Under the pieces are notes generated by a model. The model did not search any database. It saw nothing but the letters and a program-made list of their open reading frames with translations, and had not been told where the DNA came from. A program made the translations under genes and the position numbers. Shown here in pieces: positions 1 through 11,600 of a stretch of 64,000 nucleotides of DNA. The stretch's first letter is position 1. Each line of letters starts with the position of its first letter. The DNA lies in the NCBI GenBank assembly GCA_030248215.1, contig JASANG010001799.1, positions 21,530-85,529 of the forward strand, read 5' to 3'. The DNA is from Enoplolaimus lenunculus. Taxonomy: Eukaryota > Nematoda > Enoplea > Enoplida > Thoracostomopsidae.

Positions 1-724
1 AGGATTTGCGTTCGCTTCACATTCGAAGGATACCCAATCTTGAAGACCGTCGTGATAATCTACAGCATCATCCGGTTGCCGAGTAAACCTCGGAGCTTGA
101 GGCGGACGCATCCACCTGTCTCCTGACGGATAATTCGCTATCCCCAATTCTAAAACAGAATGCGAAATTTGTACTAAGACGCATTTTGTAGCTGAAATTC
201 GTGTTCCACTATAACATGCGTATGAACTTTCACACTTTCGTAACGTGTACATAAGTCTTAAAAACGAATCTATTAGTGCTGAATACCGATAAAAACTTGA
301 GAAAAAAAGGAAAAACTCGCCCTTTCAGGGGTCAGAACCACTTGCTGGATTGCAGAGGTCAAAAGTTTGTTTTTGCTCGAATAAAACCCCGGCGGTGTTT
401 TGTGTACGCGATGAGTTTGTACGAAATTTATTGCCATATATATCTTTGTTGGGGCTCTGAATTTTCTACCGGAACTGGATGTTAACGGGATATAGCTTGT
501 ATAACTATGAGCACTGTTTACAGTAATTGAGTCGTGCGAAAGTATACGTTTACTGCATTTAAATTAATTATTAGTTTGGATTTTTCATACTATTTCAGTT
601 AGTGAAAATTTTAACAATTTTACTCGCCCGGAAAAACAATCGCAGCAAGTTGTTTAACACGTGCACTTGGCAGAAGCAGTTTTGCAGTATTTGGGACCAC
701 AACCGTAAATATTTTCGGTATTCA

Positions 725-810
725 GTAGGTTTATACCGGATACCGGATTCGGATACTGGTATTTGCCGGATATTAAACTGAAATCGAATATCCGGTAGCA
801 CCCTGGGTGC
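725..810. mobile_element. CCGG-rich transposon end fragment (hAT-like)
   Basis: Short run of CCGGATA-type words ending in TAGCACCCTGGGTGCAAC. Similar words followed by GCACCCTG occur at 48.1-48.8 kb, and CAGGGTGCAAC occurs at 43.4 and 55.4 kb. CAGGG ends are typical of hAT elements. Only an end is visible; no transposase is seen. Confidence 0.35.
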
Positions 811-1743
811 AACTCAAATTATTTACCGGCTTGGTAGTTGGGTCGAAATGTTTTTGATTGCATCCGTAACTCTATCTGGATCAAACACCTGCGTTAAAAA
901 TGAATTCGTCAAAAAAGTCTAGAATTTTACCGTTCGGATTCTGACGTCTTCGATATTTCCACAAATTCCACTTTTTAATTTCACAAATAAACGGCAGTGA
1001 CTCTGAGCCGTTGAGCGATTCCCTGAAACCAAACGCACACAAAACAATCAAATTAAGCACATTTAAACAAGCAGCACCTGAAAGGGGCTGACAGACAGGG
1101 CGAATATATCGTGCATAAATCAACGCACAGAGTCTGAATTTAAACATGAAACCAAACTTAAATTTAAGTGTAATCGTTTTGATTAGAAACCTAAAATTTG
1201 CTAAAATCTCAATTTTTTATTTCCAACGAAATTTTAAAAAACTTTCATAAAAACAATCGGAAGCTCCTGCGTAATATGAACCCAGACGCCAAGATAGTTT
1301 GCGATGGTTGCATAAAATAAGGCGTAGGTAAATATATGTACAACGTTGGAATGTATGTTGCAAACGCTCCGTGACATTTTGTAATTCAGAGTCAAAACCA
1401 GAAACTGGTAAAACAAGCGATGCTCCTGCATTAAAACGAGAAAACATTTTCTTTGTAGGCTATAATATAAGCTATAAATTTTTACAGGAATAAAATAGAA
1501 AGTATTATAATTTCTAGATAGCTATCCTGCAAGCTTGACAAAATGTTCGCGGACAGGTTCTAAAGATTCGAAAATTCTGAAATAGGTCAACATTAGCAAA
1601 GTTGTTTCAAAACGCACGGCGTTCACCGTCTCAAAACGACGGAATAGAGTAAAAACGTAGCATTGCAAATTGATGGTCGGAAGACCGGACTACTTCTGCC
1701 CATTTGTTAGTTTGTTTTGCGATGCGAAACCCAGATCACCAAC

Positions 1744-1875
1744 CAATAACAGTGGCGCTATACTTGTCGTGCGGTACAGTTCGTCGCCGTCCGTCATCGT
1801 CCGCCGTAGTATCGTAATGTGAGTAATTCACGTACTATACCACACGGTGACGTATGGTGACAGACGGCGCCTGAT
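1744..1875. mobile_element. GC-rich CCGTCCGTC MITE, truncated copy
   Basis: The left end reads GTGGCGCTATACTTGTCG and leads into CCGTCCGTCATCG repeats, then an inverted section with CACGGTGACG. The same end and core words occur in the copies at 5,513-5,750 and 16,121-16,223. The right end is not preserved here. Confidence 0.55.
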
Positions 1876-2139
1876 TGACCGCAGAAAATTTAACACAATT
1901 GGACTCAGCTCAGCAGGCTGCGTCGAATAGTGTATATATAATATGTCTAACTTTTAAGTAAAAATTTTTAAGTCGGGGACTTGTCCTTGGGACATTTAAA
2001 AATCAAATTTTTCAATAATTCAAATGTGGTGGTCAAAGGACCAGGGGAGATTCTGAGAAGCTCAAATATGTAGCAATCTTAAAACGCCAACTATTTTTGG
2101 CAAACACTGGCTAGAGGGATAACCGAAAAGATCCTACAA

Positions 2140-2437
2140 TTGCGGTGCATAAATGACTCCAGACCAAATAATTTGAGTCCAAAACTTTAAAGCATACTTA
2201 AGTTTTGAAAGTACATTCTAAAGTATAACCTTGCCTTATCGCTCAAGCTTTTGATTCAAGACCAATAAACGTGTGATTCCACAAATAGTCGCAATAACGG
2301 AAATATATATCAGTTACGAAGGGCGGTGGAGGATGGGTTAAAAATAAATAATAGACCGTAACCGAATAACAGGGGATACCCTCTCAAGAAACTAAACAAA
2401 TATCAGTTTCCACCCTCTCATTCGCGTCACTACAGTA
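2140..2437. mobile_element. TA-flanked MITE family A, 5'-truncated copy
   Basis: Aligns by eye with the right two thirds of the full copy at 32,336-32,775 and ends in the family's terminus, here TTCGCGTCACTACAGTA. Several internal differences suggest an old copy. The left inverted repeat is missing. Confidence 0.7.
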
Positions 2438-2955
2438 ATTTTGAAAACCAATATATTGCACACTGAAAATGCAACCATAAAATGTGCTTAGTTAATATAC
2501 GCGAAACGCAAACTTTTTTAACATTTTTTCACCTAAAATTTGAAAACAAATTACATTTTGCCAAGTTGCTTTCATCATGTTTTACATTAAGCATCGATCC
2601 ACAAATCATATTTCTTAGAATTCGTGCAAAAATAATTGAATTTCTATTCCTGTTCCCGCCTCCTGCAAAATGTAATTCCTGTTAGAACCCTGTCTCAAAA
2701 TCATATTCCCAGTGAAATGCCGATGGCTCGACGAAGTGTGTGAAAATACTTCAACTTTCATTAAGATCGACTGAGTTATATCTTCATGCTCAGAAAACCT
2801 CAGAATTTAAAAACTCCCGTCCACCACTTCCAATTTATATCATTGGTGGCCACGATAGCCATATAAAGTCAAATGAGGTAGTTAAAATGATGTTGTATTC
2901 GTACAATTCCCTTAAACTCTTTGAATTTTAAAAAAGTTCATTTCAAAAAACTTAC

Positions 2956-4221
2956 ATTTTATACCCTTGATGACGTCGATGAGATAACGCAATGAATTGA
3001 GGTTCAACTGAATTAGCCGAATCCAACAGACGCGAGTGCGTATCCAGTCCGCCGGCTTGAGTTTTTATCACAGGATCTGAATGCCAGAAGTAGTAGCTTA
3101 ACCGTTGGCCGTCGTCTGTCCATATCCATGCGGTCGCATTGGTCAAGTTACCACCTGTGTACCATTTCTAAAATTAAAAATCGAAAATATCAGCATCTCA
3201 TAATTTCTTGTTTTTAAGCAAAACAACTTGGTATCGCTCTAGTCCTCAGGTATACAATCAGGAATTATTGGTAGAGGGAACAGCAAACAAGATTTACAAA
3301 AAGGACACCCGGCGAACGGGCCAAAAAACCAAAACACTAACTTTCAAGTTTTCACGAGTCCTTACATTTGAAGTGAACTCAGAGATCAAACCGTTAGCCC
3401 CCGCCCCTTAGCAACCGGCCCATTCTGAGAATCGCAAAACTGCTAACTTTTCGAGTGAAATCATCTCTGAGCAAAACATCGCTCAAATACAATGCTTCGT
3501 CCATTGAATTAACCGCGGCAAGAATTGCACTACGTTGCTTGCAGAATGCTCTCGCAATTGACCAGGACAGTTTTTGACGTCTTTCGAAGAGATAGCATGA
3601 ATCTTGCCAGCTGAGCCATTCTGTAGGACACGAATAGGAGAACCCTGAAATGTTACATGAATCAATTAAAGATTTCGCACTCAGATATAAAATGAAGATT
3701 TTCACTCCTAGATTTTAAGTAAAGCCAGGGCCGGAGCAGCTACTCTCATACCCCCATTGGAAGGGCTCATCGCAAAAAGGGTCCCTACTCTGACAAGGTT
3801 CTGAACAAAAAATTTTAAAAATATTATGATCAGCGCAGAGCCCCACCCCGGAATTGTGGAGAGGGTATCCTAGCCTGCCACGGCACCAAGTAAATCTTTC
3901 ATTCAAGATACCAATTAAATCTCTCATGAAATATCAATTAAAGCTTTCCGCTCTAAACATTTCAATTAACATTTTCGCAACTGAGACACAGCAGTTAAAG
4001 TTTACCCCTCTGAAATATCAAAAATATATACATTTAATATGAATTATAAAATTTTAAACAACCATTTAAGCGTAAACTGCAAGATTAGACATTGAAATAA
4101 ACATACAACTGCGCAAATCAAGCTCAGACGCAACGGCGATCCATGTGTGTAGTGTTGCTAAGGTGCTGAGGGCAAATACGTTGAATAACACCTGAAAATT
4201 GTTACATTTCGCGATATCCAT
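2956..4221 (-). CDS. Secreted C-type lectin-domain protein (3' end missing)
   Basis: Three minus-strand exons join in phase. Exon 1 is 4,221-4,107: ATG, 38 codons, phase 1, donor GTATGT. Exon 2 is 3,644-3,448: acceptor TTTCAG, donor GTTAGC, phase 0. Exon 3 is 3,167-2,956: acceptor ATTTTAG, donor GTAAGT, phase 2. Together they give about 174 residues. Residues 10-32 form a hydrophobic signal peptide or anchor. The lectin fold starts at SCPTEW and continues with SCYLF, the helix SWSIARAFC and the core WIWTDDG, all C-type lectin hallmarks. NLTNAT holds two possible N-glycosylation sites. Canonical EPN or QPD sugar-binding motifs are not seen, so calcium-dependent sugar binding is unproven. The last exon, which should carry the closing Trp and Cys residues, was not found, so the gene is either split by a longer intron or a 3'-truncated relic. 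Secretion and an immune or recognition role are inferences from the family. Confidence 0.82.
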
Positions 4222-5512
4222 TGTTTACACTCTATAACTGATAATAACTTATTGACCTAAAAAATTGTTCTTTTGACTTTTCCCGAACTGCCTCGGTTAC
4301 CCGTTGGCTGTTATTGGAGAAGTTCCACTGCGAACGAGCACTTTTTTGAGTAAATTTCAAATCGCCAAGTTGGCTTTGCAGACGTCAGCAAAAATGAATA
4401 GCCATGCAAATTACGATAAAATTCGCGTCGGTATTGAATTAGGGGGAGACGTGGCGGCCAGCGTTTCAGTTGCTCTGCTCAAAAATCATATTAGGTCATT
4501 TTTTGATCCGCACGTCAAATTTTAAACGTTGACAGAATATTTATTTGGCTGAAACGGCAGTTTTTTGAAGCAAAACAAACACTTCAGATAGACACAATTG
4601 AGATTTTCACCAACCAGGTCGTTTCTGCTCGTGTACCTGTCAATAATTTTGACAACCCTATGCTTGTCATAGTTGACCCGAATAAATTGAAAACATAATT
4701 GATTAAAATTTGAAAACACAGGAACTTTGTGGTCGACATCAACCTGTCGTCAACCAAATGTCATTGACGACCTCGGTGAAGCTTATAATTTTAGTCAGTC
4801 AACGCGTCAAAGTTGAAACATTTTCTGTGTTAATGATAATTTGTGTCAAATTAAAAACAATAAGCAATATCTATATTATTAAAGTTGAAACGCTCCACAT
4901 ACGTATTTTGGCCAGCGTTCCAGCTGATTTATATACCTGTGTGGTATGGTAACTAGTAGATGATTAACGCAAATAAGTAAGTGACTTTTGTTGAGACACA
5001 AAGTCCTAAGTACAAATTTTTTCCACCGTGTTCTGTCTAGTTTTATGCTATGTTTAAAGCGTCTAGAGATTTTGTCTTAAGTAGAATGTGGTAATTTGGG
5101 ACGAGTATTCTCCAATCCGTGGTTAGATGAGATACCGCATTGCATCTCCCCCAGCAGATATACCTAGTGTGCTATAAGAGCACGGGGTTGCAAATATTGT
5201 AGCCACAAACGTTTACTAAGACTTAGGAGATCTTACTCTATTTTTACGATGAGTTTAAGTTTGCATTTAAGTAAAAATATTGCTTTCCCACACATTTGAA
5301 GTTAAGGTTTCAAGACATGAAGTTTATTTGGGTCGAAAGCATGACAAAATATAAATTAGTACAAACGTTAAGCCAAAGTTGTCAATTATTGAATGTGTGC
5401 AATACACCCAAATAAAGATAAACCTGAAAAGAGGACATGTCCTACTTATATCTGACTTGAAAAATTCGACTTATGTTCATGCAGGAAAACGGTCATGCCG
5501 CTATTTACGCTT

Positions 5513-5750
5513 AGGGTTGCGCTCTATGTGACGTCCGGTGCCGTCGGTCACCGTCCGTAACCCGTACGGCGCCGTCCGTCACCGTCAGTCACCCGTATGG
5601 CGCCGTCCGTTATCGTACGTGAGTTATTTGTGTACGGTACCGCACGGTGACGGACAGTGCCGCACAGTCACGGAAAGCGCCGTCGGGTGACGGACGGCAC
5701 CGTACGGGTGAAGGATGGCGCCGCACGTCAAAAAAATATAGCGCAACCCT
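5513..5750. mobile_element. GC-rich CCGTCCGTC MITE, best-preserved copy
   Basis: Ends are AGGGTTGCGCTC on the left and GCGCAACCCT on the right, with TTA on both flanks (possible TTA duplication). The interior is a long imperfect palindrome of CGCCGTCCGTCACCG-type words, far richer in G+C than the surrounding DNA. There is no coding capacity. The foldback structure and shared ends with two other copies support a non-autonomous DNA transposon; the superfamily is unassigned. Confidence 0.7.
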
Positions 5751-6329
5751 TAAAATTTTATGAGACAAACTTTTCTCTAAACTTTAAAGTAAGCCTAACC
5801 AAAGGCCTGTTACGGTCACCCTTAGCCTATGCCTGTGGGAGAAAGTGAATAAGATGCCAATCTTCGTTTAGTTAACGTCCCACAATATACATGTTTATAT
5901 AGCTGTGAAACCGAGATGAAAACACCGTTTTTGGCCCTACTACTGCAAATTTCATCTCCCTATTCAAGACTGTGCCCCAAATTTTAGCTGGAAACCGAAT
6001 TTAAGAAAATAAAACAATCGAATAATTTTTGATACACAAAATTTTTACAAATCAGCCGTCAAATGCTCAGGACAACAATTCTACAGATGCACGTATAGCG
6101 TTTCCTTATTATGTTTAGTGTATGAAACATAGTAATTAAATACGAATGATAAATAGTTCAAGACATAACAATTATTAATATTGGACTGTACTAATGGTGT
6201 TCTTGTATATCCGGTCGTATACGAAGGGCATTGGCAGGTTGCGCCCTACCGCAGCGGTTTTAGCTCAGCAATATCTCAAGCATGCGTTTAGCTAAAGAAG
6301 CATATGGTCCGCTTGAGACCTGGGTCTAT

Positions 6330-6480
6330 TGAATTATATGCCCACTTTGCTTTTTGGGCCGTCTTACGTTCTGGTGGGTCTGTAAAAAAAGTAGGCTTAG
6401 ACTATATTTTTTGCGTACGCTTTGGATTAGGAATCATAAGACCCCGAGCTGCCGAACTAGTTGTGTTCGGTTTGTACCCT
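6330..6480. mobile_element. Relative of the small element at 44.3 kb
   Basis: Contains TTCTGGTGGGTCTGTAAAAA followed by GTAGGCTTAGAC. The same ordered words occur at 44,351-44,390 inside a small hAT-like element. Ends are not clear here. Confidence 0.4.
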
Positions 6481-6563
6481 TTTTCGTTTAGAAAACATTT
6501 ATAAGCGCAGTGTCTAACAGACATGAACCGAATTGAAGTCTCTAGGCAGCCGAATAACACACC

Positions 6564-6722
6564 CCAAAAAAAATCATAAAAAAAAAAAACAGACAAACAC
6601 AAAAACACAAACAAAAAAACAAAACAACAACAACCAACCCAAACCAACCAACAAATCCAAAACAAACAAAAAAAAAACAAAAAAAAAAAAAAAACAAAAA
6701 AAAAAAAAAAAAAAAAAAAAAA
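6564..6722. repeat. A-rich / CAAA low-complexity tract
   Basis: Nearly pure A with scattered C for about 160 bp, grading into an uninterrupted A run at the right. Frames through it encode only Lys/Asn/Thr (plus) or Phe (minus) runs and are not genes. Confidence 0.9.
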
Positions 6723-9002
6723 CATAAATATCCTCAATGCTAATTTTGAATTTTTCTTGAAAGAAAGTTTATAAGATTTATGCTTAAATGTAGGCTTACA
6801 TGGCTGCCTCATATGGTCGGGAGTTTAATTAAAATTGATCCCGTGGTCTTATCTCTAAAAACACTTTGTTATGTTGGAAAATTTTTTGTAAACTTTTAGC
6901 AGAATATGGTGCTCTTTACAGTAACCCCGTTGGATATTGAACCATGGAAATAAGCTCGGTAAGTATACTTCAGGTCTTCTTAACACTAGTAATCAAAAAA
7001 TCATGGTGTCTTTATATCTAAAATTCAATTTGCACTCTGTGTGCGTTTTTGCAACATCTTGATGAAAGAACTTCCCTACAACGTTGCCCAAAAAATAAGA
7101 TTAGCCCCAAAACAATAGACTCTAATTCAATTCGTTTTAACTACGAACTGTAGCCAAGTGGATACGAGGGGGTCACAGGAAACGTTGTGCTTATATGTAG
7201 ATTATATGAGATATCCGGACGCAATTCTGTGTATTTTTTGTGAACCTATATAACCTCAGCCTGCGGCTGCCACCAAGGATTACCTCTGAGACCTTAGCTT
7301 CAATAGACCACAAAGTAGTGTAAGGAACAAAGGCAAGCCTTCACGCTCCAACGGAAATTGCTTTTTGTTCAAAAAGTGGCCAAACATTATATATAAAGAA
7401 CGCAGTTCCAAGCGTTTCTTTTATTTCGGTCCTTGGACTTTGTTTTGCCTTAATAACAAATGAAACTGAAATTAGAAAAATTCAGCTTAAAAACTGCCGC
7501 GATCAATCAATGTGCGTTTCTTTCTGAATCTATGAAAAAGCTCTATCTCAAGGACTGATTTACGACACTGGAGCCGGTCATAAAACTGTTCATATCCGGT
7601 ACGATTGGCTTGTAATGGTTGCGGCCGTAGACGTAGCGTAGGAATTCATTTCAGGGTGGCGTATAAACTAGGCTTCAAGTAACCATTTGTGTAGAACAAG
7701 TATAACGAGCGATACAAAATTATTGCTTACTTTGGAAGCGATTGGTTTATTCTAAAGCCATTAAATCTGCTTAATTGTCATTTTATTGATTTACGAATTT
7801 CGACAAGTTTACATCGACTGAATATTCAATCGGTATGAGCGCTCGTGTCACAACTCACCTTGAACTGTCTCTGTGTTCGGTGGATAAGGATGTGTATTCT
7901 TTGAAATTAAACTATTAACATGCGTACATTCTGGCTGAAATTAAAACTGTTTTCGGGAAAAATAAATGTATTGCCAGGTTTTGGGATAGCTGTACTTTTG
8001 AATTGAACACCATACTTTGACGACGCCGCCTTCACTAACGGAACCAGAACGATAAAAGAATTATTTGAACACAGCTCGTGAACTGGTATTAGATGAAAAT
8101 TTTAGAATCCCAAATATGCAACGGAATTTTTGATCAAGCAGCAAGATAACGCAATATTAACAGAAAATAGTGCGATGGTCTGCGTACAAGTCAGGCATAT
8201 ACATTAGATTTAATGCTTAAGTTATAAAAAATAGCAGACTTCCGCGGTTGTTTCATATTTCCAAATGCATTTTAACAGATTTATTTGCAAAATTTATATC
8301 AGAATATTTCAAAAAAACTGCTTCTGTGAAAGGTTCAAATCTATAATTCCATTTACTCGCCAAAAAACTTGACTGCCCAAAATGTTTTAGTTTTAGTTCT
8401 TTCAATAGCATAGACGCCTTTTAGCAGTTAGCCATACTAAGCAGACAAGTTCAGTTGCGCTCTCACATCAGCACGTGATTCATTCTCAAGCGCATAAGCA
8501 CAACCCACCTATCCGAGGGCAGCGGAAATTTTTCCCATGCACGACAAACTTGGCAAACTTCAAAGACCCAATGACCGCTCAAGACAACCAGAAGCGTATA
8601 CCACGGTAAAATAGCAGGGATATATCTTCCAAAAATTCTCTCTCTCGATACAGAGAGCGAGAAAGGTACCTTTACAGGCATTAGAATAACCTTCTGGATT
8701 CTAAAGTCCAAAGAGAATTATTTCGGTCGCTCATGGTCAGTCGCAGGAAACTTGAACAAAGTCATACCCTTTCTAAAATGAAATCATCCTGGCTACGCCA
8801 CGGAAGACAACTTGGTACTTATTATCAAATATAAAGTGCTGCCAGAGAACAGACCTTCTCGAAATTGGTTCCTTATGGCATACAGACGGAAAGATTAGCC
8901 CCAGCCTTGTGTTCAATTAATTAGACATCCGTTGGCGAAGGAATGGAAGAGTTTTCCCATGGGCAGAATCTATGGTGAGACACTTTCATTTGGGGTACTA
9001 AC

Positions 9003-9287
9003 GGATCCAGAGGAGAAAAGGCGGGAGGAGTACGCACCCCCTTCAGAATTTTTTGTGATAAAATGGTAAGGTTAAGGTCTCTACCTTACAGTTTTATTCC
9101 TCAGAAATTGTTTTATAAAAAATACAATTTTTACCACCCTCCCACATTTTTTGTGTTAAAACCTCGCAATTCTGCGCATGAAAACTTTTTTGGTTATAAA
9201 AGGATAAGGTCCCACCTTACATTTTTTGCGTTTCATAACATTTGCCCGCACGCCCCGCCACCAGAATTTTTGGATCCGCCTCGGATG
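9003..9287. mobile_element. GGATCC-ended MITE
   Basis: The left end ACGGATCCAGAGG is matched by the inverted right end TTTTTGGATCCGCCTC. The interior has direct runs of the type AAATGGTAAGG...CCTTAC also seen near 27.0-27.2 kb and 55.3-55.7 kb. No coding capacity. Probably a hAT-like non-autonomous element. Confidence 0.5.
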
Positions 9288-10019
9288 ATTGGGGGGAACG
9301 GGATTTGTTATGGAGACGAAGAAAGATAATCGAGATATTATTTTGAGTGGATTGTCATTAATCCAAGGAACAAAGCAACAACATTCATTCTCAAAACAAG
9401 CGGTGAATTTTAAAAAATGTAAAAATGCCCATTTTTTCGGAATTATAAAGGTGTATATTCCATGCATTAATCTGACGATGCCATTGTTTTGGGTTTTTTG
9501 GGTTGAGCTTGAGACCTCACCGCCTTGTTTCCAGAGCTTTTAATATCGCAATAAAAATTAAACGAAGATTTTATATAAACTTACAACCGTATCGAGGTGA
9601 GCGGCTGTGAGGCAAACATATTTTGAGACAAAAATTAAAAACATCATCATCATCCCTCTGTTTTATTTTGTCTTTCTGACCCTCTTCTATGAAAAAATAC
9701 TCAATTTGATCATGCGGCAAACTTAACATTCACGAATACCAGGTTCCTAGTTTGAATTTTGAAATTAAAACTACATGAATTATTATCACATTAAAACTAC
9801 ACTGTTCTGATGAGAAATGGCTCAAATGTAAGTCAGAATTACTCAGGTGATTAAACGTGGACTAGTATGAATTATGAAGCTAAAAGTATATACCTAGTAT
9901 TTAAACATAATACAAGGGTGAGGGCTATTGGGAATATCATCACTGTGATGTTATTTGCAATGTGAAATGCAAAAAAGAACGGTAGCCGACGGCTCCGAAA
10001 TAGGTAAAATGGTACAGCT

Positions 10020-10110
10020 GCGGTTATTTCACACTGGAGCTTACACGTTTCATGACGTATCATCAGCCGATGATAGGTGCTACACGCATTTAAAAATTGC
10101 ATTTGGGTTT
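10020..10110 (-). repeat. SINE-like family X copy
   Basis: On the minus strand it reads AAATGCGTGTAGCACCTATC followed by ATCGGCTGATGATACGTCAT. The same ordered words recur at 11.2, 19.7, 20.3 and 32.1 kb in either orientation. Confidence 0.55.
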
Positions 10111-10383
10111 CTTGCAACGACAGTTGATTGAAAATTTTTGAAATTGAAATCTAAAACGGCGTTCAGGGTCATAAACTAAAATATGAACAACCTTAAATCT
10201 GCACCATATGGTGTAATTTGAGTTGATTGCTGTCAGTAATGTTCAGGATGGGTCGTAAATTTGACATCAAACACGGTAAGTACAGACAGAGGTAAAAGAT
10301 AATCGAAACTAAACCAACCATCTGATAGTTGCAACCTTATAAAATGGGAACCTGACCTTACAACAACTGGTTGTTAGTTACAG

Positions 10384-10498
10384 CAAGAGTGGATGATCAC
10401 TCTTTATAACAAGAGTGTGCAACTGGGTACTTTCTGTGTATTAAAGAATGTACCCGGCACGCGTTGCAATTTTCCCTTACCCCCCCCCCCCCCGCCCT
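10384..10498. mobile_element. Fold-back MITE family B, left half only
   Basis: Begins GCAAGAGTGGATGATCACTC and continues with GTGTGCAACTGGGTAC and AATGTACCCGGCACGCGTTG, matching the left arm (or inverted right arm) of the full copy at 54,259-54,598. It breaks off at a 14-base C run, so the other arm is lost. Confidence 0.7.
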
Positions 10499-10510
10499 CA
10501 TCAGATGAAA

Positions 10511-10650
10511 ATGTTTCTCGGATTCGAGTGTTTAAAATTTTATAGTCGACAGGTCGGTGGTATAAATGTTCCATTTGAGAGTCGCGGGCTTGAAACTTAG
10601 TTTAAAATTATTCTTCAAATGAAATAGAAAATATTCATGTGTGAACGGGT
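10511..10650 (+). repeat. Dispersed, diverged copy of the tRNA-like array unit
   Basis: Shares, in order, CGGATTCGAG, a tRNA-like middle with GGTCGGTGGTATAA, and then AAATAGAAAATATTCATGTG followed by TGAACGGGTGAA. The last part matches the right end of the 296-bp unit tandemly repeated at 59.8-64.0 kb. It is clearly older than the array units. Confidence 0.7.
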
Positions 10651-11175
10651 GAATAAAAAATATTCAAATATAAAACAGCTTTATAGTCAATTAAAAACAA
10701 AACGAAGCGACTATAGTTCATAGTATCTGAGTCCATTCATACAGTCATGTTTAAATCTTCTCTGTTCATCCCGTCAAAAAACCTAGTCACATTTCAGAAA
10801 CCATTTCTTTTAAAACTCTTTTGAAATCCAAATATTCATGTAATTTTTCGCATCTCTTTTGATTTTCTTAGTCCTACACCATCTCCTTGAACTACGCAAA
10901 TGACATCTAGCATTCATTCCACGCCGTTCCTGAGAGGCAGAAAAACCTGAGTGTAAGAAAACAGACCAAAAAAGATAACAACTGCGGCCTGGGCATTTTG
11001 ATTTAAATTTTAATATAATTCCTTATTTAAAGAAAAGATTTCGCAGTTTTTTAAGCCAATCAGAACGCAGGACGAAATATATTTATTCAATCGCTATTTA
11101 TTTCAATTTTTCAAATTTTATCGCTTTTTGTTTGAAAGATTAAAACCGATTCATCTTTTTAAGTTCGCAATCTAG

Positions 11176-11215
11176 GTAGGTGCATTCTCAAATGTGTGTA
11201 GCATCTATCATAAAT
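11176..11215 (+). repeat. SINE-like family X fragment
   Basis: ATTCTCAAATGTGTGTAGCA followed by TCTATCAT, nearly identical to the start of the copy at 32,065. Confidence 0.5.
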
Positions 11216-11454
11216 TAGAAATTAAACTGTGAATTGGCGGTATAATGCTAAATGTGTACCTAAAAAACTTGCACAGAAGCCGGTGGGATATGGTGCAATT
11301 GAAAAATGTGCTAAATTTCGAATCTTTAAATATGCTAACTATAACATATCTACATTAACTGCTTATAAGCAGCTCGTTATTTTTAATACCTTCTCACGGC
11401 GTACGGCCCTTGCGCCATAATAGTTACTTTGCAAGTCAGTTTTTTCGAGTATAG

Positions 11455-11600
11455 TGAAACCTGAACAACCAATCAAAATTGGTCCGCATTCCAGTAGTTA
11501 TTTGGGCTCCCCCGAACAGCAGTTGTTGTTTGGGATGTCCCAGTTGGCAACTGGGGCAAATAGCTGTTTGGGGCACAACATATATACGCCTTTGAGATTT
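11455..11600 (+). repeat. Promoter-like repeat R11, copy 1
   Basis: Ordered words GAACAACCAATCA, ATTCCAGTAGTTATTTGGGC, CCCCGAACAG and ACATATATA are shared with 22,400-22,520. The CCAAT and TATA-like words sit about 110 bp apart. A perfect hairpin CCCAGTT/AACTGGG lies between them. No gene is attached that I can recognise; it could be the promoter end of a dispersed element. Confidence 0.5.

Larger units (their letters stand above)
1..2955. other. Intergenic region left of the lectin gene
   Basis: No coding exon could be supported on either strand. The region holds a CCGG-rich transposon-end fragment near 725-810, a GC-rich MITE remnant near 1,744-1,875 and a truncated TA-MITE at 2,140-2,437. 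The missing 3' exon of the minus-strand lectin gene would lie here if it exists; I looked for a frame with the expected Trp and Cys pattern in 2,640-2,950 and did not find one. Confidence 0.6.

Noticed and set aside
6533-6727. Lys/Asn-rich frame and its Phe-rich antisense as a protein
   Set aside because: Pure translation of an A-rich low-complexity tract.
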